A DNA stretch of 31,799 bases, taken from NCBI GenBank assembly GCA_035535035.1, contig DATLQW010000201.1, positions 1 to 31,799 of the forward strand, read 5' to 3'. Below, one piece after another: positions 24,364-31,737 of this stretch; position 1 is the first letter of the stretch; the number at the start of each line of letters is the position of its first letter. This DNA comes from JASHVB01 sp035535035. GTDB taxonomy: Bacteria > Pseudomonadota > Alphaproteobacteria > Acetobacterales > Acetobacteraceae. Position numbers and translations under genes: made by a program. The notes under the pieces were generated by a model. That model worked only from the letters and a program-made list of their open reading frames with translations, made no database searches and was not told where the DNA came from.

Positions 24364-25707
24364 ATGGCAGCACCAAGGCGGTCCCGGGCCGCGACCATTC
24401 CTCCGACGCATTCGGCCGCGCATTCGCCCGCGCATTCGGCCGCGCATTCGCCCTCGCATTCGATTGACCCCGCGACGCCCCCGGCCCTAGACCGGAACGG
24501 ATTGCGAAATGGGGCGGACGTGGCCGGCAGAATCCTGATCTTGCGCTGGACAGGCAGCGCATACGATTCGATTGGCGGATTGCTCGAACAGATGGCGCAG
24601 GAGATGGCGGCCATGGGCCATCGGGTCATCCTGTTCACCGCGGGCGGTCAGGATTGGCCGGATCGGCTCGCCGGACTGGTCCAGCAAGGCGACATCGCCT
24701 TCGCGCTCAGCATGTCGGGCATCGGCATCGACTTCATGTTGCAGGGCAAGGGATTGCTCTGGGAAGCCGTGAAAGTGCCGATGTTCAACTGGAGCTGCGA
24801 CCACCCCTCGCATTTCCCCAGCCGGCACGCCATTCGCAGCCGCTTCCTGCTGCACGGCTACGTCTTTCCGGATCACGCGCAGTACAACATCCGCCACCTG
24901 AACCCGAACGGCATGGCGTTCGGCGTGCATATCGGGATGCCGCCGCGCAGCCTGTTTGCCGGCGCGCCGCTGCCGCTGGCTGAGCGCAACGGCCGGATCA
25001 TCTTCAGCAAGAGCGGCGCGGACACCAATGCCATTGAGGCGACGTGGCGCGCCCGCATGCCGGTACTGCGGCAGATTCTGTTCGACGCCGCCGAGGAACT
25101 GTTTCACCGCAACACCGCCGATTTCATCCCGGTACTGCGCCGTGTCGGCGAACGGCACGGTCTGTTGCTGGACGGCAACAACGAACTGGCTCTCATGCTG
25201 CTCCGCGAGCTCGATTTCTATATCCGCTACCGGCGGGGCAACCTGGTGATGCAGACCCTGCTGGATCATCCCGTCGATGTGTTCGGCACTGGCTGGGATC
25301 ACATCAACTGGGACGGGGCGCGGGCGGTGTACCATGGCGCGCTGACCTGGCGCGCCGCGCTGGAGCGGCTGCCGCATTGCCTCGGCTGCCTGTCGATCAA
25401 CCCGCTGGTCGAGCAATCGGTGCACGACCGGGTGTTCTTCGCCCTCGCCGCGGGCGTGGCGCCGGTCACCGACGGCAATGCGTTCTCGCAGGCCCACATG
25501 CCGGGCCTGCAGCGCTACAGTTTCGATTTTACTGCGGAACGGATCGTCCACGCGGCCGACGCCTTGCTCGCCGATCCGGCCGAGGCGCTGGCGCGCACCG
25601 AGGCGGCCTGGCAGGCACTCTCGCCCGACTTCACGATGCGCCGCGCGGCGGAGCAGATCGTGCAGTTCGCCGCACTGCACGGGGGGAATGCGCGATGTAC
25701 CGCGTAG
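24364..25707 (+). CDS. Glycosyltransferase, CgeB/GT1-like
   Basis: 447 residues if started at the ATG at 24364. From about residue 53 the protein has a GT-B look: RILILRWTGSAYDSIGGLLE, then HRVILFTAGGQDWP. In the C-terminal half it has DVFGTGWDHINW, then CLGCLSINPLVEQSVHDRVFFALAAGVAPVTDG, given as SINPLVEQSVHDRVFFALAA, which is the nucleotide-sugar-binding region of CgeB-like glycosyltransferases. The first 52 residues (THSAAHSPAHSAAHSPSHS) come from a 12-base tandem repeat and may be untranslated; GTG at 24520 is an alternative start. It is 14 bases ahead of glf, suggesting a role with galactofuranose (inference). Confidence 0.8.
   Translation: MAAPRRSRAATIPPTHSAAHSPAHSAAHSPSHSIDPATPPALDRNGLRNGADVAGRILILRWTGSAYDSIGGLLEQMAQEMAAMGHRVILFTAGGQDWPDRLAGLVQQGDIAFALSMSGIGIDFMLQGKGLLWEAVKVPMFNWSCDHPSHFPSRHAIRSRFLLHGYVFPDHAQYNIRHLNPNGMAFGVHIGMPPRSLFAGAPLPLAERNGRIIFSKSGADTNAIEATWRARMPVLRQILFDAAEELFHRNTADFIPVLRRVGERHGLLLDGNNELALMLLRELDFYIRYRRGNLVMQTLLDHPVDVFGTGWDHINWDGARAVYHGALTWRAALERLPHCLGCLSINPLVEQSVHDRVFFALAAGVAPVTDGNAFSQAHMPGLQRYSFDFTAERIVHAADALLADPAEALARTEAAWQALSPDFTMRRAAEQIVQFAALHGGNARCTA
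24408..24463. repeat. 12-base tandem repeat array, 4.7 units
   Basis: Units GCATTCGGCCGC and GCATTCGCCCGC alternate (starting at 24408, 24420, 24432, 24444), then a partial unit GCATTCGA. It encodes AHS-P/A repeats on the plus strand and Met-Arg-Gly-Arg on the minus strand. It lies between the divergent higA and glycosyltransferase coding parts. Length polymorphism by slippage in 12-base steps would keep the frame. Confidence 0.8.
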
Positions 25708-25721
25708 GGCGGGGCGCGTAA

Positions 25722-26849
25722 GTGCCGGCCGTGCTGGTGGTCGGCGCGGGCTTCGCCGGTGCGGTCTATGCACGGACGCTGGCCGAGGCCGGATTCGCCG
25801 TTCACGTCATCGACCGACGCACGCATGTCGGCGGCAATGTCGCGGACCTCGTCGATGCCAACGGCGTGCGGGTGCATCGCTACGGGCCGCATTTGTTCCA
25901 CACCAACGCCACGCACGTGTTCGACTGGGTGCGCCGCTTCGGTGCCTTCGTGCCGTACCAGCACCGCGTGCGGGCGAAGCTGCCGGACGGGCGGCTGGTG
26001 CCGCTGCCGGTCAACCGCGACACGCTCAACGCGGTGTTCGGCGCAAAACTCCAGTGCGCGGCGGACGCCGCCGCCTTCCTGTGCAAACTGGCGGTGCCGA
26101 TCGCCGAGCCGCGCAACGCCGCGGAGCATCTGCGCGCGCGCATCGGCGACGTGCTGACCGACCTGTTCTTCCGGCCGTACACCCGGAAGATGTGGGGTCT
26201 GGAACTGGAAGACCTGGATGCGAGCGTGGTGCGGCGGCTGCCGATCCGGGTTGACCGCAACGACCTGTATTTCCCCGGCGATCGTTACCAGGCGTTGCCG
26301 CGCGACGGCTACGCCGCGTTGTTCGAGGCCATGTTGCGGCATCCCGCGATCAGCGTGGAACTCGGTGCCGCCTACGCGGCCGGCATGGAACGCGGCTTTG
26401 CGTTCTGCTTCAACAGCATGGCGATCGACGAATGCTTCGCCTGCGCGCTGGGCGAACTGCCCTACCGTTCGCTGCGTTTCGACCACCGGACGGTCACGGT
26501 ATGGGACACCGAGCCCGTCAGCGTGCGGAACTACACCGATAACGGCCGGCACACCCGCGAGGCGTGGTGGCACTGCCTGCCGGGTCACCTGGTCGCGGAA
26601 ACCGGCCGCCGGACCGTGACGGTGGAAGAGCCGTGCGACTACCGCGACAACGGCAACGAGCGGTATTACCCGGTGAAAACCGCCGACCAGCGCTACCAGA
26701 AACTGTATCGCGCCTATCGGGACCTGGCCGCGACCCTGCCGAGCATGGCGTTCATCGGCCGCTGCGGCACCTACCAGTACCTGGACATGGATCAGGTGAT
26801 CAACCAATCGCTCACCGGCGCGCGACGCTGGCTGGAAAGCCGGGCATAA
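25722..26849 (+). CDS. glf: UDP-galactopyranose mutase
   Basis: 375 residues. This flavoenzyme converts UDP-galactopyranose to UDP-galactofuranose. The FAD dinucleotide-binding start is VLVVGAGFAGAVYARTLAEAG, given as VLVVGAGFAGAVYARTLAE, with HVIDRRTHVGGN. The family motif YGPHLFHTN follows, plus RPYTRKMWGLELEDLDASV, and the C-terminal FIGRCGTYQYLDMDQVI, all as in Glf. Start is a GTG at 25722 giving MPAVLVVG. It lies 14 bases after the glycosyltransferase gene, likely one transcript, and a strong hairpin at its stop codon ends it. Confidence 0.95.
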   Translation: MPAVLVVGAGFAGAVYARTLAEAGFAVHVIDRRTHVGGNVADLVDANGVRVHRYGPHLFHTNATHVFDWVRRFGAFVPYQHRVRAKLPDGRLVPLPVNRDTLNAVFGAKLQCAADAAAFLCKLAVPIAEPRNAAEHLRARIGDVLTDLFFRPYTRKMWGLELEDLDASVVRRLPIRVDRNDLYFPGDRYQALPRDGYAALFEAMLRHPAISVELGAAYAAGMERGFAFCFNSMAIDECFACALGELPYRSLRFDHRTVTVWDTEPVSVRNYTDNGRHTREAWWHCLPGHLVAETGRRTVTVEEPCDYRDNGNERYYPVKTADQRYQKLYRAYRDLAATLPSMAFIGRCGTYQYLDMDQVINQSLTGARRWLESRA

Positions 26850-26879
26850 ACCTCTCCCGCCGCGGGCGGGAGAGGTTTA
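26847..26879 (+). terminator. Perfect hairpin at the end of glf
   Basis: TAAACCTCTCCCGC (26847-26860) and GCGGGAGAGGTTTA (26866-26879) are perfect complements with a five-base loop; the stem includes the glf stop codon. The A-rich/T-rich outer ends mimic a bidirectional terminator. The downstream gene is prpF on the same strand. Confidence 0.65.
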
Positions 26880-26909
26880 CTACTCCCGCCAACCGATGGA
26901 GGTCCGCCC

Positions 26910-28061
26910 ATGCCCCTGCGCACCCTGCCCGCCGTGTTCATGCGCGGCGGCACCAGCCGCGCGATCATGTTTCACGCCAGGGACCTGCCGGACCGCGCGG
27001 CGTGGGATCCGATCTTCCTCGCTGCGATGGGCAGCCCTGACCCGAACGGCCGGCAGCTCGACGGCATGGGCGGCGGTATTTCCTCCCTGTCCAAGGTCTG
27101 CATCCTGGCGCCGTCCAACCGCGAAGACGCCGACATCGACTACACCTTCGCCCAGGTGCAGATCCGCGAGGCGGCGGTGGACTACCGTAGCAACTGCGGC
27201 AACATGAGCTCGGCGGTCGGGCCGTTCGCGGTGGACGAGGCGATCGTGCGTCCCAACGGCGACACCGCCGTGGTGCGCATCTTCAACACCAACACGAAGA
27301 AACTGATCCGCTCGACCTTCCCCTTGCAGGACGGCCGCGCCGCGACCGACGGCGACTTGGCGATCCCCGGCGTGGCCGGCACCGGCGCCCCGGTCCGGCT
27401 GGATTTCCTTGCCCCTGGCGGCGCCACCACCGGCCGGCTGCTGCCCACCGGTGCGCCGCTGGACCGCCTGGATATTCCCGGCCTGGGCACGGTCGAACTG
27501 TCGATGGTCGATGCCGCCAATGCCTGCGTATTCGTGCGCGCCCGCGACCTCGGCCTGACCGGACGCGAGCTGCCGGAGGAGCTGGAGCGCGACAAGGCGG
27601 TGCTGGAGAAGCTGCAACTGGTGCGCCGCGCCGCCTCCGTCGCCATGGGCATCGCGCGCGACGACGCCGAGGCCCGCGCGATCGGCGGCGTGCCGTTCGT
27701 GGGCTTCGTTGCGCCGCCGATGGGCGCGCCGACCTTGGCGGGTGAGCCAATCGCCGCTGCGCAGGTGGACCTGACCGCGCGCTTCATCTCCAACGGCCAG
27801 CCGCACCGCGCGCTGCCGCTGACTGCCTCGCTGTGCACCGCGGTCGCGGCGCGCATCTCCGGCACGCTGGCGAACCAGGCGCTGCGGCCGGGGGCCGGCG
27901 AGTCGATCCGCATCGGCATGCCGTCCGGCATCCTGACCGTCGGTGCCGATGTGGCACAGGACGCAGCCGGTGCCTGGGTGGCGCATAGCGGCGCGTTCTA
28001 TCGCACCGCGCGGCGATTGTTCGACGGGCGGCTCTACGTGCCGATGCCGGCGCGGGCCTGA
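26910..28061 (+). CDS. prpF: PrpF-family isomerase (2-methylaconitate isomerase / 4-oxalomesaconate tautomerase type)
   Basis: 383 residues, two similar domains as in diaminopimelate-epimerase-like folds. Family marks are PAVFMRGGTSRAIMFH at residues 8-23, DGMGGGISSLSKVCIL, SNCGNMSSAVGPFAVDEAIV (with the catalytic-type cysteine) and RIGMPSGILTVGADV. PrpF isomerises 2-methylaconitate in the methylcitrate cycle; close relatives (GalD, others) act on oxalomesaconate or unknown acids. No prpB, prpC, prpD or acnD is here, so the exact substrate is open. GGAGG lies about 9 bases before the ATG. Confidence 0.9.
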   Translation: MPLRTLPAVFMRGGTSRAIMFHARDLPDRAAWDPIFLAAMGSPDPNGRQLDGMGGGISSLSKVCILAPSNREDADIDYTFAQVQIREAAVDYRSNCGNMSSAVGPFAVDEAIVRPNGDTAVVRIFNTNTKKLIRSTFPLQDGRAATDGDLAIPGVAGTGAPVRLDFLAPGGATTGRLLPTGAPLDRLDIPGLGTVELSMVDAANACVFVRARDLGLTGRELPEELERDKAVLEKLQLVRRAASVAMGIARDDAEARAIGGVPFVGFVAPPMGAPTLAGEPIAAAQVDLTARFISNGQPHRALPLTASLCTAVAARISGTLANQALRPGAGESIRIGMPSGILTVGADVAQDAAGAWVAHSGAFYRTARRLFDGRLYVPMPARA

Positions 28062-28083
28062 ACCGCGGCGGCAACCGCGTCCG

Positions 28084-28272
28084 GTGCTGGCCCCCGCCAC
28101 CCCGGAGGAGGCGCACGCCGCACAGATCCTGACCGGCGCGACGATGGCAGCGTGGCTGGCCTGCGGCTGGATTCCCGCGATCCGCCCCTACGCCACGAAA
28201 ATCCGCGTCGCCATTCTCGGCGCCTACCTGCTCGGCTGCATCGCCTACGTCGGGTACGTGATGTTGCGGTAG
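28084..28272 (+). CDS. Small membrane protein, function unknown
   Basis: 62 residues from GTG 28084 (alternatively from ATG 28144). It has two hydrophobic segments, ATMAAWLACGWIPAI and VAILGAYLLGCIAYVGYVML, separated by a basic loop (RPYATKIR). It lies 22 bases after prpF on the same strand. I recognise no family; coding status rests on composition, topology and position. Confidence 0.5.
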   Translation: MLAPATPEEAHAAQILTGATMAAWLACGWIPAIRPYATKIRVAILGAYLLGCIAYVGYVMLR

Positions 28273-28409
28273 GCAGACGCCGACCACCGCACCGTCACGG
28301 CAGTCCTGCGTGCTGTGTCCTGCGCGTTCTTGTCGTGAGAGTGCGTTCGTATCATGTTCCATGTGATGGACGGCGAAATGAGAACGGATGGAAGCATGGA
28401 CTCAAAGAG

Positions 28410-28437
28410 TTGTGTGGATACCTTAGTGTGGTACATT
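28410..28437 (+). promoter_or_regulatory. Candidate sigma-70 promoter before the gene at 28510
   Basis: TTGTGT (28410-28415) and TACATT (28432-28437) are 16 bases apart in a less GC-rich patch, about 70 bases ahead of a start codon with a very strong Shine-Dalgarno. Each box matches four of six consensus positions. Not proven. Confidence 0.35.
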
Positions 28438-28509
28438 ATGATTCTGTTGACCGGGTGGGTGTTAACTAGCACCGCTGCTCCAGCAGTCAGAACGAAGAAG
28501 GAGGGGCAC

Positions 28510-28767
28510 ATGCCGCAAGTCAGGATCGAACGGGTGCGTGCGAGGCAACACCCCAGTGAAGTGGTCGTTTCGGTTCATACGGCGGACGGTGGCACCGAGA
28601 AGCTTGTTGTCGATGAATGGTCGATTCGCAATGGCGCGATCGAATTGGGTTACCGTGTCGGACGTGATGAGGATCGGCCGCTGGTCGAACTGCCCAGGGA
28701 GTCGGTTCGTGGTCTTTGGCGGATCTGGATAGAATGTGGATCGATAATAGAGGAAGCGCATGCGTGA
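28510..28767 (+). CDS. Hypothetical protein, small, possibly acquired
   Basis: 85 residues starting MPQVRIERVRARQHP. It has alternating strands (VRIERVRA, EVVVSVHTADG, EKLVVDEWSI, AIELGYRVG) and then an LPRESVRGLWRIWIECG end. No family was recognised. AAGGAGG sits 8 bases before the ATG at 28510, the strongest binding site in the window, which fixes this start over one at 28354. Codon use and base content are less GC-rich than neighbours. Its last bases overlap the next short frame. Confidence 0.6.
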   Translation: MPQVRIERVRARQHPSEVVVSVHTADGGTEKLVVDEWSIRNGAIELGYRVGRDEDRPLVELPRESVRGLWRIWIECGSIIEEAHA

Positions 28768-28876
28768 TCCTGAGAGTCATGTGTGGACGGCCCCTGGATT
28801 CAAGAGCGAAAGTGAGAATTCTGACGGGCGGATCGATTGCGATCATGTGTCCGGCCTGTTGACGCGGGCGCCCTGA
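28760..28876 (+). CDS. Very short downstream frame, doubtful
   Basis: 38 residues (MRDPESHVWTAPGFKSESEN... to LLTRAP), starting 8 bases before the stop of the gene at 28510, a coupling-like overlap. No recognised domain. It may be the 5' stub of a second operon gene cut by later rearrangement, or chance. Confidence 0.25.
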   Translation: MRDPESHVWTAPGFKSESENSDGRIDCDHVSGLLTRAP

Positions 28877-29096
28877 CCGCTGGCCCAGATGGGGTCCGCG
28901 ATCCAGCCCCAAACAGTCCGACGGCCTCGAAGGCCGAGACTCTAAACGGGTTCTCTGGATCGTCGGTTCGACCGATCGTCATCTCATTCAGCTCGTTCAC
29001 CCCGGCATCGACGCGCGGTTCACGCGTCCACCAGTTGATCCCGGTCGGCCGTGACGCGCGTCATCGTGGCCCATGCCAAGCGGACCATCTCGTTGT

Positions 29097-29378
29097 TCAG
29101 TCACGGCCGAACCCGCGCGGCGGTTCGATCGCCTGCGGCTCGCAGAGATCGAGATCGACAATCGTCCGCAAGGCCTCGGCCGTGGCACGGTCTCGCTGAT
29201 TGTCCGGCAGAGCGTCCAGCCAGGTGCCATATTCCGCTTGCAGGTCGGCGAGCGCGGCGATCGTGTCACTCCAGCGCTGGATCCGGCTACGGCGATCGGC
29301 TGGACGGCGGAGGCGAATGACCGGTGCGTCGCTCGTCCGCGTGGCGCGGTGGCGCGCCAAGCGTTCGGCGCCGGTCAT
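29097..29378 (-). CDS. Small hypothetical protein of IS-associated type
   Basis: 93 residues from the ATG at 29378. It runs MTGAERLARHRATRT, then RPADRRSRIQRWSDTIAALA, DLQAEYGTWLDALPDNQRD, TIVDLDLCEPQAIEPPRGFGRD (given as IVDLDLCEPQAIEPPRGFGR plus D). The ending DLDL-x-E-x-Q-A-I-E-PPRGFGRD is common in small alphaproteobacterial proteins often seen beside IS66-type transposases. It sits downstream of the IS66 remnant on the same strand, with an IS4-like fragment between, and may be that element's passenger (inference). The function is unknown. Confidence 0.6.
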   Translation of the reverse strand: MTGAERLARHRATRTSDAPVIRLRRPADRRSRIQRWSDTIAALADLQAEYGTWLDALPDNQRDRATAEALRTIVDLDLCEPQAIEPPRGFGRD

Positions 29379-29424
29379 GGGGATATCACCGATCGATGGA
29401 TGGGGCATGGGTCCATTCCATGGT

Positions 29425-29763
29425 GCGGTGGCAGTGAAGGCGGCCTGCATCGATATTCAGTTGGCCCAGGAACGCGATGGCAAGCATCAGCTTCCGGGGT
29501 CGACAGTCTTTACCGAGCCGGAATTGGACACCATCGAGGTGCTGGTACCGACGCTCGAAGCCAACACCGATCGGCAGAAGAACCGCCACCCTGCTCGAAG
29601 CCTGGTGCGGGCAACCTGGGTCGTCGCCCGCCTGGGGAGTTGGAACTGCTACTATAAGCCGCCGGGGCCGATCACCTTCCGCCGCGGCATGGAGCGGTTC
29701 TATGCTATCCATCATGGCAGACTGCGCGAAATGAGGCTGCAACGAGATGTGAGAATCCCCTAG
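29425..29763 (+). pseudogene. C-terminal fragment of an IS4-like transposase
   Basis: About 112 residues remain: VFTEPELDTIEVLVPTLEAN, then DRQKNRHPARSLVRATWVVA, and YYKPPGPITFRRGMERFYAI. This is the C-terminal end typical of IS4-family transposases, whose conserved F-x-x-x-E and PPGP segments are visible. Upstream catalytic parts are missing; the frame opens into unrelated sequence before 29425. The stop (29761-29763) lies in what may be the element's terminal repeat (GAGAATCCCC). Confidence 0.65.
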
Positions 29764-29779
29764 AGCGAAGGCGGGGGTG

Positions 29780-30440
29780 CTTGACCGCTGCCGCGGCGAC
29801 GTGATTGCGGACCGTCTCGGCGAAACCGTGGAAGCGCTCGGCACAGTCCTGACTGAGCCGGGCCTGACTGAGCCGGGCGACGGTCGCCGTGGCAAGCGGC
29901 ACGCCGAACAGGTCGGCCATCAGCGTGGCCAGACGCTTCTCCGGCAGCAACTGTATAGTGCAGCAGGTAGAGCACGAAGGCGCCGATCCGCTGGCCATAC
30001 CGCGCCGGCGTGCTCACCCAGCCGGGGGAACGCCGCCCGGGTCTGTGTGCCGCATGCCGGACAGCGGCAGGCGTGCGCGCGATGCTCGCTGACCACCAGC
30101 GGCTGCAGTTCGGGCAGGTCAACCACCTGCCGGGCAACATGGCCGGTTGCCATCGCCTCGGTCAGCGGCTCGCCGCATGCGGCACAGGTTGGCGGATAGT
30201 GGCCGATGACCGCATCAGGCGTCTCGGTCTGGCATTGCGTCTCGCCGGGATGGCCGGTTTGCCCGCCCCGCTTCTTGCCGGAGGATTGCCGCGAACCGCT
30301 GACCCGCGCCGATTGCCCCGGCAGCAGCGCGACGAGTTCGTCCTTCGAAAGCTGGTTGAGCGCTTCGCGGTCCGCCGACTCCTTGGAATCGGCCAGCCGA
30401 AGTCACGTCAAGCGAACTCCTGCTCCGGATTTGTCGTCAT
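29780..30440 (-). pseudogene. IS66-type transposase (TnpC), N-terminal half, frameshifted
   Basis: Read from an ATG at 30440, the frame breaks after ten codons. It resumes at 30399 as ADREALNQLSKDELVALLPG, then SSGKKRGGQTGHPGET, HYPPTCAACGEPLTEAMATG and EHRAHACRCPACGTQT. Two more frameshifts are needed to continue into QRIGAFVLYLLHY and LLPEKRLATLMADLFGV. The zinc-finger-like cysteines are preserved. A 15-base tandem duplication, CCTGACTGAGCCGGG twice at about 29847-29876, adds five residues. The sequence stops abruptly near 29780, where the IS4-like fragment begins, so the core is lost. Confidence 0.8.
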
Positions 30441-30722
30441 ACGATTCGCGCCCCCTAGCCAGCGGCCGGGGCCGCACCGCCATGGCTGAAAATGGCCTGG
30501 GCGGTCGCTGGGCCGGGGCGCCGGCTATTTTCATGGTAGGGGCGCTTGGCAAAGGGGGTTTCTCGGGGGGCGGGGTATCTGCCTCCCGCGGAAATATTGC
30601 ACTGCCGCATTACGCCATTGTCCCCGAAGCCGATCAGCCGCAAGCCAGCGCCGGCCCGCCCGGTTCCCACCGCCGCCCTTCCCCCCCTATACCACTCCCG
30701 CCATGACCCGAGCGCCCACCCC

Positions 30723-31712
30723 ATGACGACGCTGCTGACTGGCGCCACCGGCTTCGTCGGCTCCGCAGTCGCCCGCGTGCTGGCCGCGCGCGGCCACAGC
30801 CTGCGGCTGCTGACCCGGCCGACCAGCGACCGCCGCAACCTCGCCGGGCTGGACGCCGAGCTGGTCACCGGCGACCTGACCGACCCCGCCTCTCTCTCGC
30901 GCGCCGCCTCCGGCTGCCGCTACTTGGTGCACGTCGCCGCCGACTACCGCTTCTGGGTGCCAGACCCCGCGGCGATGCTGCGCGCCAACGTCGAGGGCAC
31001 CGTCGCGGTGATGCGCGCCGCGCAGCAGGCCGGCGCCGAGCGCATCGTGCATTGCAGCTCGGTCGCCGCGCTCGGCCACACCGCCGATGGCGCCCCGTCC
31101 GACGAGGCCACCCCGGTGGACCCGGCCGGCCTGGTCAGCACCTACAAGCGCTCGAAATACCTGGCGGAGCAGGCGGTGCTGGAGCTGGTGCGGACGGAAA
31201 ACCTGCCGGCGGTGGTGGTGAATCCCGCCGCGCCGGTCGGCCCGCGCGACATCAAGCCGACGCCCACCGGCAAGATGATCATGGACGCGGCGAACGGCCG
31301 CATGCCGGCCTACCTGGATACCGGCCTGAACGTGGTGCACGTGGACGACGTGGCGGAGGGCCACGCCCTGGCGCTGGAGCATGGCCGGATCGGCGAACGC
31401 TACATCCTGGGCGGCGAGAACCTCGACCTGAAGGAGTTGCTCACCCTGGTGGCGCGCGCCGCCGGCCGCCGGCCGCCGACCATCCGGCTGCGCGAGGCGT
31501 GGATCTGGCCGGTGGCACTGGGCATGGAGGGCTTTGCCCGGGTGACCGGCATCCCACCGCTGGTCACCCGCGACCACCTGAAGATGGCCCGGAAGAAGAT
31601 GTTCTTCACCTCGGCCAAGGCGATCGCCGAGTTGGGCTACGCCCCCCGCCCGGTGCGCCTGGCGGTCGAGGACGCGGTCGCCTGGTTCCGTGCCAACGGC
31701 ATGGTGCGATGA
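30723..31712 (+). CDS. hpnA: Hopanoid-associated sugar epimerase HpnA
   Basis: 329 residues of the extended short-chain dehydrogenase family. NAD-binding GATGFVGSAVARVLAARGH is at residues 7-25. The active-site serine is in the VHCSSVAALGHT region, and Y141-x-x-x-K145 in TYKRSKYLAEQAV. Hopanoid-associated HpnA proteins of this length show the VNPAAPVGPRDIKPTPTGKM segment (given as VNPAAPVGPRDIKPTPTGK). It likely marks the beginning of a hopanoid gene set that lies beyond the window. I use the ATG at 30723. A seven-codon frame (30703-30726) ends overlapping this start. Confidence 0.9.
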   Translation: MTTLLTGATGFVGSAVARVLAARGHSLRLLTRPTSDRRNLAGLDAELVTGDLTDPASLSRAASGCRYLVHVAADYRFWVPDPAAMLRANVEGTVAVMRAAQQAGAERIVHCSSVAALGHTADGAPSDEATPVDPAGLVSTYKRSKYLAEQAVLELVRTENLPAVVVNPAAPVGPRDIKPTPTGKMIMDAANGRMPAYLDTGLNVVHVDDVAEGHALALEHGRIGERYILGGENLDLKELLTLVARAAGRRPPTIRLREAWIWPVALGMEGFARVTGIPPLVTRDHLKMARKKMFFTSAKAIAELGYAPRPVRLAVEDAVAWFRANGMVR

Positions 31713-31737
31713 AGGTGGAGCGGCCAGGGACCTCCGC

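Noticed and set aside
24408..24463. CRISPR-like array
   Set aside because: The units are directly adjacent 12-base repeats with no spacers and no cas genes.
28800..29000. Minus-strand 66-residue open frame
   Set aside because: No recognisable motif or binding site; partly overlaps the short plus-strand frame, and nothing supports translation.
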